From: Periconia sp. R9002
Taxonomy: Eukaryota; Ascomycota; Dothideomycetes; Pleosporales; Periconiaceae
Direction of reading: 5' to 3'
Length of the DNA stretch: 64,000 bases
Assembly (NCBI GenBank): GCA_023627715.1
Contig: JAMAHW010000099.1
Coordinates: 62,001-126,000 of the forward strand
A program made the translations under genes and the position numbers. Shown piece after piece: positions 21,513-33,436 of this stretch. Position 1 is the stretch's first letter, and each line of letters starts with the position of its first letter. The notes under the pieces are model-generated. The model was not told where the DNA came from. It worked only from the letters and a program-made list of their open reading frames with translations, and made no database searches.

Positions 21513-22803
21513 ATGTCATCTGAAGTAAAGTACGACTACTCTTACGAGCATTTCGTCGAAGATCACCTCCCCAGCTTCGACCTGTTTGGCGAATCCTCCA
21601 GTACTTTCCCTGCGAACCTTTCTTCCTCCGAACTTCCAGAGGACTATTCGGCCAATTCACAGCAAGCCGAACAGTTCTTCTTCAATGAAATCTACACTCC
21701 CGACCAGAATCAACAAATCGGAGCACTGGACGATATTCCTGGGTACTCTCACTTTGAGGCATTTGATGCATCGCAGCCTTCTACTTCGAGCGCCGACGTT
21801 ATTGCTCCATTGGACCACGCAACAACTCTCACGGGAGCTGGACGTTTGTTCTTCGGTGCTGAGGATCTCCGCGACCAGGACGACGAATTCCGAATATTCG
21901 CCAATACCATCGGTCACTCTCAGACTGTCTTCAGCGAATTTGAGGCACCGCCGCATTCTGGTTTGGGCATCGACGGCGTTTCTCCGAACGACCTCGTCAC
22001 ATCCAAGAGAGAAGTGGTGCAGGGTGTTGCCTTGGACGTTCCGCGCATTACACCAATCGACGTGAGTTTTTTTTTTAGAACCGCGCTAACGAGGCGCTCA
22101 GTGTGACGATTCAACCTCGTCGGAAGTATCCGGCATGGAACCTGCCGGGTGGCTTGGACCCCAGAAATGTCACTGGGGAAAGTGTCCCTCAAAGGCAACT
22201 TTCCGTTCTCCTTCATCTCTGAGGACGCACATTCAAAATGTGCATGTGTCTCCTTTGGTCTGCACGCATCCGGGCTGCTCTTACAAGAAGCCTTTCGGAA
22301 AGCAATGCGACCTTAACAGACACCTTGCAACTATTCACAGCACAAAGCGTGACTATCAGTGCCCCGAAAGCGAGTGTCAGGAGACATTCTCCCGCAAAGA
22401 CAAGATGCTGAAGCATGCGAGAGAGAGGCATCAGCTTTTTAGGTGTACTTGCAATCATTGCCCCGCAACAGTCTTCGCGGCTCAAAGGGAGGCGCATTTG
22501 CAAGAGTCCCATGGAAGATATGAGTGTGCGATCGGTTCATGCGAATCAGGTGGAAGGTCGTATTTTCAGAAGACTATCCTTAATAGACATCTGCGGACGG
22601 TTCATCGAATGACTTTCGATCCGGTGCTAACCATATTTCGCGACCTCAACAGTCTCTCCGCGGGTTCTAATGAACCAGAAGCCTTGTATGCTCGGGCTCC
22701 GTTGCACCCTTCTTACCGAGATTGTGTATCTTGCTTGGCCGAGAAACACGATGAGCCCCAGTTTGGAGTTGGTGACGCTGTTACTAACACGTCTTCCTTA
22801 TGA
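21513..22803 (+). CDS. C2H2 zinc-finger transcription factor
   Basis: Two exons (21513-22061, 22102-22803) separated by a 40-nt intron give 416 aa. The first 183 residues are acidic and Ser/Thr/Asp-rich, like an activation region. Exon 2 carries consecutive C2H2 fingers: C206/C211-H226/H231, C237/C242-H257/H262 (finger 'CDLNRHLATIH'), C270/C275-H288/H293, and, after a degenerate unit, C325/C330-H346/H351. The spacing and linkers fit DNA binding. This architecture is common in uncharacterised fungal regulators and no specific orthologue is claimed. The intron contains a GCTAAC branch site, which supports the very short length. Confidence 0.85.
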
Positions 22804-23415
22804 AAGCATCGGTCTGCTTCGAGGATCATGGATGCTTATGCTCCTGAAGCCCTGGGCCCGCTATTGATTTAGATGTCTTTTCAAATGCGAAATGTACGCT
22901 GGTCGTGGCAGAGGGAGAGAGGGGCTGAAGGGATCGAAATGAACAGTTATTTCTTAAGTTTCGCTATGTCGTACGTCTACCTCTAAATTGCCAGCTTATC
23001 GCTCTCTTGAATATATGCTGTAACATCAATACACTGTGATGATCAAATTGCTTTTCATTTCAAATGCTGTAACATGATTTGAGGAGACATACTACAGCGC
23101 CCCGAATATATCGCGGAGAGATGGCCTGCCTTTTCACTTAGGGATCGTATATGCGTATCACAGGAATAGTACTGTACCAACGCACCCGCAGAAGTGCGCG
23201 CCCATGTGACGCCGCGTTTTGCTGTCAAAAATGGGTGCCTGTTTTTGAGCTTCCGGCAATCACTCCTTGTAAAGTTAACGGCCTACTTTCGTACTTGACC
23301 GGAAAAACTAGAGTTGGATTGAATTGTACTCATGTATGTACTGTATGCTATGCGCCATTTTTTTTTTGATTCAGCCCTCTACCCATCACTCGTGCGAATG
23401 CTTCACCAACCACGC
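22804..23415. other. Intergenic region between convergent genes
   Basis: It holds the 3' ends of the C2H2 gene and the transhydrogenase gene. No coding signal was recognised. Confidence 0.4.
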
Positions 23416-24980
23416 TCAATACTCCAGCGCATTTTCAAACAACCCCCTCAACTGCTCCCTCTCCGCCTCAACGTTGTTCATCTCCAAGTTGGGCGCCAAC
23501 ATGAGCACTCTCGCCTGCGGGATCGTTCCCTCGACAAGGGCATCCAGATCGCCCCTGCCGAAGCCCAAATCCTTCAACCCCCTAGGCTGATCACCCAAGC
23601 CGATCAAAAACTCCGCCAGCGCCTCTCCTAGTACCTCGCCCGCGCTCTCGAGCTTCACGTTCGAGATGTCGACGCCAAAGGCTTCGGCGGCTTGCAAGTG
23701 GCGCTCCGGATTCGACGCCCCCGTGAACTTGAAGACAGCGGGCGCCGTGACAGCGACAGAGACACCGTGCGGAATGATGGGGCTGTCGACCTGGTATCCA
23801 GGATGCTTGTAGCCCGGATTTTGTCCTGATATGGGGTACGACATGCCGTGGCAGAGATGGACGCCCGCATTGCCGAAGCCGACACCCGCAAGCGTGGCGG
23901 CGAGGAGCATCTTCTCCTGGGCTTCGTGGTCCGAGGGGTCCTTGACTGCGCGGGGGAGGTACTTTACCGTGTCTTTGAGGGCTTTGAGGGAAAATATATC
24001 CGAGATGGGATTGGCGCCCTGGTAGGCTGGACGGTTGAGTGGGTTTTGCGGGCGTGGTGTGCGCTCGTAGTAAGGAATTGCGGTCCAGGATTCGAGGGAG
24101 TGGCAGAGGACATCGAGACCGGAGGAAGCATGAACGGCAGAGGGCATCGTGCGGGTGTTGAGGGGGTCGACTATGCCGATTGTAGGTTTGAGGTTACGGT
24201 GGGCGATGCCCGTTTTGGCGCGCTTGGACACAAGGTCGAAGATGGCAGTTCCCGTGGTTTCGGAGCCGGTACCTGCTGTTGTGGGGACGGCGACAAGTGG
24301 GAGAAGTTTGGAAGGGATGGGTTGGCCTTTTCCTAGGGGTGCATTGACGAAGTCAAGAAACTCAGCATCTGTTCCATGTTAGTATCGTGTTAACATAAGT
24401 TTTGTTCGTTATAGTGCCCCTATGGGACGTGTGAAGGCAACATACCGGGGAACGTGGTGTACAGATTCATGAGTTTTGCCGTGTCAATCACGCTTCCACC
24501 ACCCACTGCCAGGAACGCATCAGGCCGATACGGTTTGCTAGCCTCGATAGCCTCCTTAATACTGCTATCTTTGGGCTCAACCCGTACTTTGTCAAACACC
24601 TCGAAGCTTATCCCCTCTCTTTCCAGGCCTTCAACCACCTGCTTCATAGCATCAAGCTTACGAACATTTGCGTCGGTGACGACCATGACACGTTTTGCTC
24701 CCATGTTCTTGAAATCCATACCGACTTCCTTGGTGCAGCCGGGCCCGAATCGGATGGAAGACGCGGCCATCTCAAAGGCATATTCCTTTTGCTGGCTGTA
24801 ATCAATGGGTGTTGCGAGAGCGCGACGTGCCTGCGCCACGGCTTGAGGGCCATGATGATGATGGGCGGGGTTGGAGTGGCATGGGCAATTGGGCGGGTGA
24901 GTGAACTGGACGGTACGGAGAAGATTGAGTGCGCGAGCTGCCCGAGTGGGCGCAATTCGAATGGAAGGAGACACGGGCAT
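23416..24980 (-). CDS. Hydroxyacid-oxoacid transhydrogenase (ADHFE1-like, Fe-type ADH family), mitochondrial
   Basis: Exons 24980-24446 and 24368-23416 (77-nt intron) give 495 aa. The enzyme family transfers hydride between 4-hydroxybutyrate and 2-oxoglutarate in mitochondria using iron-dependent ADH chemistry. The N-terminus is basic and arginine-rich, fitting a mitochondrial presequence, with a histidine cluster ('HHHH') near residue 40. 'VGGGSVIDTAK' is the glycine-rich nucleotide motif of the family. 'TTAGTGSETTGTAI', 'SGLDVLCHSLE' and 'HLCHGMSYPI' supply the conserved Asp/His metal ligands. Splicing yields 'PDAEFLDFVNAPLGKG', the expected family junction. I chose the ATG at 24980. An upstream in-frame ATG at 25133 would add 51 residues without presequence features. 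Confidence 0.9.
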
Positions 24981-25423
24981 GGCGCTGTTGATTGCACTCT
25001 GTGTGAAGAAGAGAAGAAGATGCTTTTGATGGTGATGATTGTCAATCTCTCTATCGCCGGCTTCACAATATTCACCCGGAATGTGAGATGAACTTCCAGC
25101 TCTTGCAGTGCACTGTGCCCAATTGCTAATCAAACTCGACCGCGACGTCGCCTACCAAAGTGAAGAGAGGGAAGAAGAGACATTGTGGTGCGGAGAAGAG
25201 CGGCGGGCTGGTGGAGGACGGTGCCCCCATCCGAGGTAACGTAAGGTCAGGTAAGTTTGTGGGGTATCGTGTGGCGGGGTTAGGATGCTTATAAAGGATT
25301 AGGCGCCACCGACGGCGTCGTTACCCCAAATCTCGGATGTCACCATCGGCTTCCCCAAAATGTCGTTCCCCATCGTCAATTGTTTACCTACAAGGTAGAC
25401 ATACATGTAGGTACTTGATATGG

Positions 25424-26563
25424 TCAATCCCACATCTGCCTGACATTCAAATTCACTCTCTTCCCCTCCATCCAGCCTCTCCAAGCCTCATATTCATTGG
25501 GCCTCTCGCCATCTGCAGTAGCAGGCCAACTTCGTAAGGCCTCGGGGCACGTCCCCGGCACAACCTGCGGGACGCCATGCCATGCAAAGCGAGACGGTCC
25601 ACTCATATACACGGCGCTACCTGACCGTAGCCTCAGCGCAACAACCCTCTCTTGAACCGCGCCCTCATCCCCACCAAGTTCCGAGGAAGATGAAGACGAC
25701 GTTGTCCCAATGATAAAGACAGCGTCACACCCCAAGCTCACGCTGATGAGACCTGTGGCACTAGACTCGGCCACATCGCGATGCATACTGAGCGTGTCAC
25801 CAGGCGAATACAAGTTCACTATGGCCGCCTCGGCTTTGGTGTCTGTAAATACGCTCTCTAGGAGTTGACCAATGTCGGAGGGGAAAGGCGGGGGCGAAGC
25901 ATCCGGGTACTTCTTGTTGGTCCAGTCATATTGGCCACCCAGTGTTACCCACCGCATCTTCTTATTCAAGAGTTGTGCGGTGGTGATGGGTCGGTGAATG
26001 GATGGGTCCAGGGGGTGCGCGACGACATCAGGGGAATTCGGCGGAAGAGCAAAAAAGGATGCATTGCCAGGTGGATAGGAGACATGATAATGATTATGAA
26101 TATTGGTAAGGTGGGAGGGATGCGAGAGGTCTCGATGAAGGAGTCTCGAGAGTAGGATGAGCTGTATCTCGGGCGGAAGAAGGGAAGGAATGATGTGAAG
26201 ACCTACCTCTAGTCAGGCCGTGATACTGATTACCGGTGCTGATACACGCTGCATGATGCATACATGTCAAAACCCACCTGGCATGTCTTCGTGCTCGTAC
26301 ACGGCAAGCTTCCCTTGCACGCTTCTGTCATTCACAGAGGTATGCACGTCACCGCCGGCAAAAGCCCGAAAAGAAGCGGTCAGACGGGCTGGATCGACTT
26401 CTTTGACGATGCGGATCTTGGGATCGTCATTGGGAAGTGATTGGTCTGGAAGATCTACGATTTGAGCATCCAGATCTAATTGATATGACTTCATTTTTTG
26501 ATACTTTTTATAGACTGTGCGAATGCCGTCTGGCGGGCGTTGATGAGGGTCCAAATTGGTCAT
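25424..26563 (-). CDS. AlkB-family 2-oxoglutarate/Fe(II) dioxygenase (ALKBH1-like)
   Basis: Two exons (26563-26278, 26202-25424; 75-nt intron) give 354 aa. AlkB enzymes oxidatively demethylate nucleic acids; ALKBH1 relatives act on tRNA and DNA. The iron-binding 'HRD' sits after 'YSPGDTLSM', the distal histidine in 'SRFAWHGVP', and the 2-oxoglutarate arginine motif near the C-terminus in 'RVNLNVRQMW'. A conserved 'WVTLGGQYDWT' precedes the core. The N-terminal 95 residues are a lineage-typical extension ending 'HEDMPG-LHIIP', where the intron lies. An acidic serine run is inserted between strands after 'VFIIGTT'. The gene is divergent from CDK1, and a (GA)19 tract lies about ten bases upstream of the start codon. 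Confidence 0.9.
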
Positions 26564-26569
26564 GCTTTT

Positions 26570-26574
<5 letters not shown>

Positions 26575-26612
<38 letters not shown>
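26575..26612. repeat. (CT)19 microsatellite
   Basis: A perfect dinucleotide run in the 506-bp divergent interval between the AlkB and CDK1 genes, read as (GA)n in the AlkB leader, where only an A-rich spacer separates it from the start codon. Confidence 0.95.
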
Positions 26613-26619
<7 letters not shown>

Positions 26620-27069
26620 ACTCGAAATATATGTATATGGACGATTTGCTCCTCGGTCGATATGTAAGTGGCGGGTAATCTGATTGTCTGTAGGTGAGAG
26701 AAAATCTGATGAAGTTTGGTAAAATAATTTTCGATTAGTTACCAGATCGCGAGTGAGACGCGAGCACGAGCCCGAGCTCGGCTAGCTCACTTCGAATTGG
26801 GGTTAGCGTTGTTTACGTTAATCTGCATTTGACAATATAGATGCAGCTCCTCGACCCCTCCACCAAAAGACTCTCTCCGCCAACAACTCCTTTACTAACC
26901 CACAGGTTTCCCTATAATATATTTTGCTCTTTCTTCTTTCCCTCTCTTCCTCTCCTTCGCTCGCATCAACCCACGGCGCCGCTGAATTGCCTCTCTCTTC
27001 CACGGGTCCGTGCCGCATCCTCACTCAACACAACCTTACCGCCTGCGAGTCCGGTTGTACGCCTCAACC

Positions 27070-28221
27070 ATGGAGAACTACCAAAAGATGGAAAAGATCG
27101 GGGAGGGTAAGTGCCACCAATACAGAGACAAGATTCCTCATTTGTCCACAACCAACCTGACAGCATCACCGACTGACCACACAACACAGGCACGTACGGT
27201 GTGGTGTACAAAGCCCGTGATCTGACCACCAAGGACCGCCGCATCGTGGCGCTGAAGAAGATTCGTCTCGAGGCCGAAGATGAGGGCGTCCCCTCTACCG
27301 CAATCCGTGAGATTTCTCTCTTGAAAGAGATGAATGACGACAACATTGTCCGCCTCTTCAACATTGTACACGCCGATGGACACAAGCTATACCTTGTTTT
27401 TGAGTTCCTCGATCTAGACCTGAAGAAGTACATGGAGGCTCTTCCCGTCTCAGAGGGTGGTCGCGGAAAGCCCTTGCCGGAAGGCTCCAACCCTGAACTG
27501 TCGCGCATGGGCTTGGGTCCGGACATGGTCAAGAAGTTCATGACACAGTTGTGTCAGGGCATCCGGTATTGTCACGCCCATCGGGTTCTTCACCGTGATT
27601 TGAAGCCCCAGAATCTACTCATCGACCGCGATGGCAACTTGAAGTTGGCCGATTTTGGTCTTGCTAGGGCCTTCGGTGTGCCATTGAGGACATACACACA
27701 TGAGGTATGAAGTAACAACAACAGGAAAAGCATGGAGGGACGCTAACTAGAGCAGGTGGTTACTTTGTGGTACAGAGCGCCCGAGATTTTGCTCGGTGGA
27801 CGGCAGTATTCCACTGGTGTAGATATGTGGTCTGTGGGCTGCATCTTCGCTGAAATGTGCACGCGCAAGCCTCTATTCCCCGGCGATTCTGAGATTGACG
27901 AAATCTTCAAGATCTTCCGGTATGTATATCGGTTCATTTACGTGAAAATGCACTGACCTATATAGCGTACTCGGAACCCCTACTGAGGCAGACTGGCCCG
28001 GTGTCACCTCGTTCCCCGACTTCAAGGCATCCTTCCCCAAGTGGGCGCGAACAGACATTGCGGATACGGTCAAGTCACTGGACGATGACGGGTTAGATCT
28101 GTTGGACGCTCTTCTGGCGTATGACCCGGCCGGCCGCATTTCGGCCAAGCAGGCAGTCACTCACGCGTACTTCAAAGGCCACAACACCAACAATGGCCAC
28201 GGCGGCAACGGCTACCACTAA
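27070..28221 (+). CDS. cdc2: Cyclin-dependent kinase 1 (Cdc2/Cdc28/NimX)
   Basis: Four exons (27070-27106, 27190-27704, 27756-27919, 27966-28221) give 323 aa. This is the master mitotic kinase, active with cyclin B. It begins '[20 protein letters not shown]' with the inhibitory Thr/Tyr pair inside the glycine loop. The cyclin-binding helix PSTAIRE is intact at residues 47-53. The catalytic 'HRDLKPQN', the 'DFGLARAFG' magnesium motif, the activation-loop '[15 protein letters not shown]' and '[12 protein letters not shown]' are all present. It carries the Pezizomycotina insertion ('[20 protein letters not shown]') also seen in Aspergillus NimX. The C-terminus ends in an Asn/Gly/His-rich stretch. 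The first coding exon is only 37 nt. Length and motifs indicate a functional kinase. Confidence 0.97.
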
Positions 28222-28740
28222 GGGCGTGGCTCTAGGTGGCAACGATGAAATGATACAAAGGGCATGAAATAATTTTACGATTGAAGCATGGCAAGCATTT
28301 TGGGCGTAGAGGAGGATCATCTCCGCTGTCCGCGCCGGGTTTGGGGCGCAGGTTTTATCTCATATATCATGGGTTCAAGTACATTTTTGGATGGCTTTTC
28401 TTTCCACCTCCGTTCCAGAGAAGGGCGGTGAGGGTGGCGTTGGGGTACATTGCCGGTTCTGAGTCTCGGTCTTGGCATACAAAAGACTGCTGCAACTTCG
28501 GTTTAGCAATGATACACGTTCAAAAGCGTTTAGTTCGATGCTGTGACGGCCCGCCGTGTTGTTGTCTCTTGACGTTGCTGACAGGCACAGGTGCAGGAAC
28601 TGCCCCGCTTCAGCCCTACGGCCAAATAGTCCTTCAGGGTCTACCAGCCTTCCTCCTCTTCTCCTCCGAACCACTTGTGGCCACAATTACATGTAGACAC
28701 ACCAACTATACCATGTGAGCCTGTACACTTTGAAAACAAC
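28222..28740. other. CDK1 3' region and GH18 gene promoter
   Basis: No coding signal was recognised in these 519 bp between tandem genes. Confidence 0.4.
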
Positions 28741-30039
28741 ATGTCCCCTGAACCCCCCAAACTACTTCCCCCAAGCGAGGGGCCCAGATTAATTGTCTAC
28801 CATCAAACCATCCACGATCCTTCAGGCAACCTCCACTCACTCCTCCCCCTCCTGACCAACAATACTGGCGTCACGCACATCATAATAGCAGCAATTCACC
28901 TCAACGATGGCCCAGGGAACATCACGCTCAACGATCATCGGCCGGACGACAAGCGGCACGACCGACTCTGGGGCGAGGTCAAATGGGTGCAGGGCAGCGG
29001 GGTCAAGGTCCTGGGAATGCTAGGAGGAGCAGCCAAAGGAAGTTATGAACGCTTGAGTGGGACCGATGAACATGTCCGTTGTTACCCATGATCTCTACGT
29101 ATACCATACGAGGAGGACGGCACTTAACATGTCCAACAGTTCGAAGCACACTACCTTCCCCTCAAACGCCTCATCCAAACCACCTCGCTGGACGGCCTGG
29201 ACCTCGACGTAGAGGAAAACATCCCCCTCTCTACCATAACCCGCCTCATAAGTCGACTCCGCGCCGACTTTGGCCCCTCATTCCTAATAACCCTCGCGCC
29301 TGTCGCGACCGCCCTCATCCCCGATCCCAAAATACCCCCGCACCTACGTCCTCCGCGACCCGTCCTCGCCTCCACAGGTCCCACGCCGAACCCGTTACAT
29401 CCGACCCTCCCACACCTCAGCGGTTTCAGCTATCCGGAACTCGAGTGCAGCGTGTTCGGTCGCGAGGTGGCGTGGTACAACACACAATTCTACTGCGGGT
29501 GGGGGGACGCGGGGACAACCGCGTGGTACGACGCCATCATCTCCGCCGGGTGGGATCCGCACCGCGTCGTCATGGGCGTCGTGACGAACCCAGGGAACGG
29601 TGCCGGCCACATCCCCCTCGCCGCGCTCCGCGACAACTGCGCCAGGCTGCGCGCAAAATACCCCAGGTTCGGCGGCGTCATGGGGTGGGAGTACTTCAAC
29701 GCCGGCGAATTTGAGCACGACATCGTCCACGCGGCTTCGCTGGAGCTGAATAATGATACGGTGCAGGTAGGCTGGGTGGCTGCGTTGGGGCGCGTCTTGC
29801 GCATACAGAACCCACCCGAGCCTCCGAGACAACAGCCTCTCTTAGGTGGTATCACGCCCGAACAGATCCGCCAAATGGTGGCGCCACAGCAACAGCAACG
29901 GCCCTCGTGGCCACAGGAAACGATACAGCAGCTCGTCACTCTTGGATTCGCGGAACGAGAGGCCGTCGCTGCGTTGGATGCTACCGAGGGGAATGTCGAG
30001 CTTGCGGCGGGGTTTCTGTTCGAGCATTACCCTGGGTAG
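28741..30039 (+). CDS. Intracellular GH18 glycoside hydrolase fused to a C-terminal UBA domain
   Basis: Exons 28741-29073 and 29140-30039 (66-nt intron with a weak GTCCGT donor) give 410 aa. The GH18 barrel starts at about residue 16 ('RLIVYHQTIHD'). The catalytic 'LDGLDLDVEE' has the complete DxxDxDxE signature with the acid/base glutamate, and 'GGVMGWEYFNA' marks a late strand. GH18 enzymes cleave chitin or the chitobiose core of N-glycans. After a Pro/Gln linker ('PQQQQRP'), residues about 365-405 form a ubiquitin-associated domain ('IQQLVTLGFAEREAVAALDA', 'GNVELAAGFLFE'). There is no signal peptide, so a cytosolic or nuclear site is inferred. The combination suggests deglycosylation of ubiquitylated or ER-dislocated glycoproteins rather than wall digestion (inference). 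Confidence 0.85.
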
Positions 30040-31128
30040 TTTTTTCGCTCTACCCACATAGCTAGTGAAGAAAAAAAAAGTAAAACAAACACCTTTGCAA
30101 AACAAACAAAACCTCTGTTTCTTTGGAAGAGAGAGGAATTTCGCGATTTGTGTGAGAAAAATACGAGGTGTGATTTTAGTTATCTAAACAATCGGTTAAC
30201 TAACGTACATCTTTTGAGAAAAAAAAAAAAAACGTTCAATCCCAAGCATTCCACAACTGTACATGTATGTAAACCGTGATATGTAGGTACATACGTGTCT
30301 CAATCACCTTTTACACAATCTACAAAACATACATACCTACCCCCTAACTCAAACATCTAAGTAGTCCTAAATACGGCCATACATAACATAGCATAGCATA
30401 AACCAGAAAGTCGTACTACTTACTTATCCAATATACATCAGATTTTAAACAATGAGAGGATGGAGAGGGGGGAAGGGGGGGGGAGAGGAAGGGAGAGGAG
30501 AGGAAGGGAAGAAAGGATTTTTTTTCGCATATATACATAGACATAGACATATACATATACATGCATACATAGGTACGGCTCTTAGCGTAAGAAGATCCCT
30601 TGACAGACAAATAGGTGAGTAGGTACATACATAGGTAGGTAGCTAGGTATGTCCCACGCCACTTCCCTTTTTTTCCTCCGGGGGGAGGAGGGGGGGGGGG
30701 GGACATGTGATGTTGATTCCACCTTGATGGTCAGAAAAGGACAAAAGGGGGATTGTTGGATCAAAATCAAATCAATCAATGGATCATGAGGATTAGATAA
30801 TTTTCAATTCTTAATACCTGAAAAGGAAAGAGAGAGAGAGAGGGGGGTATGTTCCAACGCAACGAGAAAAAAAAATTTAAAGCAATATACACAGTCTTCA
30901 AAACATTGAAGCATCATGACGTGACGTGACGGACGAAACAAGAGGGAAATCTATATGTTTCCCGTTTCCCTTCCCTCTCTAACAATCATCGTTGTCTTGA
31001 AAAGAAAAACGCCGGTACCCAATCGCTCAAAAAAAAATCACAGATACTCCACCCATCCAACCAACCAACAGGTCATTATATGCAGGGGGGAAAATCACAT
31101 GTGAGCCCTCTCGCGCCTAAATTTTCAA
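30040..31128. other. Convergent intergenic region with low-complexity tracts
   Basis: It contains G-rich (30457-30488, 30672-30702), poly-A and TACATA-type simple sequence and both genes' 3' ends. No gene was seen. Confidence 0.5.
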
Positions 31129-33121
31129 TCACTCTCTCGAAGACAGCCCCCCATTCAAAGCCGTGTTCCTCCTCGTCTCCTCAAACAACGTATCTAAGCT
31201 CGATCTTCTCGATAACCTTCTCGGACTAGGAGTGCCTCCTCTACTGCTGTTGGCACTAACATTACCACTGGCGCTCCCACTCCGGCTCGGGCTCGAAGGT
31301 CGCGACGTCGCGACATCGTACGAGGGCACGTCTTCCGACAGGGGCGTATGCGCAGCGGGCGTGCGGACAGCTGTGTTATAGCTGGGAGTCCGCGTCAGAG
31401 CCTCCATGTCGTACGAGGACGCGCCAAGCATTGCGTTGGCGAAGTAGCTGCCTCCCGTGCCGGGGGGCGTCGTGTCGCCGCTGTGGAAGGCGCCGTCGGG
31501 TACCGAGTGTGGGGTGCTACCCCCGGAGGAGTTGTGGTGCGAGTGATGCGACTGCGTCGAGTGTTGACGGGAGGGAATGAAGCGTGGGGAGGAGTGGCTG
31601 TTGCGGAGTTGGTTGAGATTGAGATTTGCGAGGCGGTGTTGGAGGGCGACGGTCGACACTCCACCGCCGTAGTGGTTGCTGCTGCTTCCGAGTGCGGCGT
31701 CGAGCGAAGCCAGGTTTTCGGTCGATCCGGAGCGTGAGTGTGCGTAAAACGGTGTATTGGCGCCGCTGTTTGCGATACTAGCGTGTCCACTCGGCGTCAT
31801 GAAGCCGCTGGGATCAATGCCGCTGTAGAGCTCATCGAGCTGGTGCAGTCCGTATGTGGGCGGTGCGTTTTGGTTGACCTCATCCTGAATGACTTGCTGT
31901 GAGAGGACGGCCTCGTCGACGACCACGCTCTGGTCCTCGCCAGGAGGTAGGTTGGGGGATATAAACAGATTGACGTGGTTCTTGACGAGGAGCTGGCTGG
32001 TGTGACCTTCGGGGTTGAGCAGATTGACGTAGATGCGAAGCTTGTGCGAGACGCGAATGTTCTCCGTGTCGATGGACTGCCTGCAGTGCTTGAGCGACTT
32101 GGGGAGTTCGAGCGTCTTGGAGAAGCGGTGGCATTCGTCGAATAGGGAGTCGGCATCCTCGACACCATCGGGGACCAATTGCATCGAATCTTCGGGCATT
32201 TTACTGTCTATACAGCAGACTTGCGACTCTGCCTGATGCGATACCCGGCGCCCGGCGAATTCGCAGAAGAGCTGTCGCGACTCAATGAGTTCCATCTTGA
32301 TGTTGGAGATTTCCACGCCCTTGCGCAGTGGAATCAGAACGAAGTCAGCGGTGATGTGGGTTCCGACGATGTAGTTCTTTTGCGGCACGGTGATCTTGTA
32401 GGCGATTTTGGACGCCCAGATGTCCTCGTTCAGTTGCTCCATGGGCACCGTCTCCATAAGATCGCGAGCCAGGGTGCGAATGACGCGAATGTGCGAGGTA
32501 GCCAGAAGGGGTTTGCTCATGTAGCCTCTATCCACCGAGGCCTTCAAGTTGTATATGATGTAGTTGGTGGGCAAACCCTCGACGCTCTCGTCCAGATTGC
32601 TGGGCATCTTGAACTTGAAATCCCACTCATGGGTGCCGGCGTTGATCTTGTGCGCCTTGGTGTGGGATCCGCTCACCGGGAAGAGGGTGAGGTGCTCGGT
32701 GAGGAAGTGTTGTTTTTGCGAAATGGGCTGCGGCGTGACCGTGTTGGCCGTGTACCACCTACATGGCAAAGCAAAGCAATCAGTGAGTGGCTCGGAGGGA
32801 TTTGCGGGAGCAAGCGCTGGCCTACGAGACTTTGCGCACGCCAGTCAAGGTCATGCGTACACTTCGCACCGACATGGACTCTGCATTGGAGAGGACCAAT
32901 TTGCCCGTGAGCTCTGCATTTTGGGCCTCCGAAGGTGGACCATAGAAGACGACAAAGGGAGAGTCTGGCCTGGTCGAAGTCAGTTTCCGCGTTTCCGATG
33001 ACGTTTTCCGAAATGTCCAGGGTGGTCGGAATTGTTCCTCGCATGCGGGAATAACTCACTTGATCTCCAGCACAGGCGCCGCAGAGCTGCCTCCAAAGAA
33101 TCCAACGCCAGGGCGAGGCAT
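31129..33121 (-). CDS. creD: Alpha-arrestin ubiquitin-ligase adaptor, CreD-like
   Basis: Three exons (33121-33060, 32969-32826, 32758-31129) give 611 aa. It opens with the arrestin N domain ('PVLEIK', 'ELTGKLVLSN', 'LTGVRKVSWYT') and continues with the arrestin C domain ('HDWDF'-like 'THEWDFKF', 'DENIWASKIAYKI'-like 'NEDIWASKIAYKITVP'). The PPxY motif 'PPTY' at residues about 368-371 is the docking site for a Rsp5/HulA WW domain. A second PY-like 'VPSY' lies in the Ser/Thr-rich tail. In Aspergillus, CreD recruits HulA to ubiquitylate permeases and opposes the CreB-CreC deubiquitinase in carbon catabolite repression. The tail is long and Ser-rich, a likely phospho-regulated region. A Rod1/Rog3-type name would be equally fair. 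The neighbouring CreC gene supports, but does not prove, the CreD label. Confidence 0.82.
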
Positions 33122-33409
33122 GGTCAGAGGAGCGTGGTTGGTAAAGAATAAAGTAGGGGGAAGTGGAAGGGTGAAGTAGCACCCAAGGGATGGGCAGGAA
33201 AGAAGCACAACCACGTCGGGCGACGTGGAGGCTTAGAACCAGGTAATGATGAGATCGGGGAGCGAACGGCCAGGAAAGCAAAAAATGTTTAAAAAAAAAT
33301 ATGCGAGCAAAGCCAGGGTCCAGTCGGAGCGAATGTCGTGGAGGCTGAAGGCTTGGGATGACCGGGTTATGCGAGCGAGAGACCGAGGTTGGCTGCAGAG
33401 GGCGAGGCG

Positions 33410-33436
33410 CAGGTACAGGTACAGGTACAGGTACAG
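33410..33436. repeat. (CAGGTA)n minisatellite
   Basis: About four and a half hexamer units, followed by two CAGCGTA-like variants. Confidence 0.85.

Noticed and set aside
28222..28740. 145-codon rightward open frame after CDK1
   Set aside because: No motif, overlaps the expected 3' UTR, and the Cys/Phe-rich product is unlike a protein domain.
29079..29714. 211-codon rightward Arg/Pro-rich frame within the GH18 gene
   Set aside because: Out-of-frame shadow caused by high GC; the GH18 frame holds the catalytic motif.
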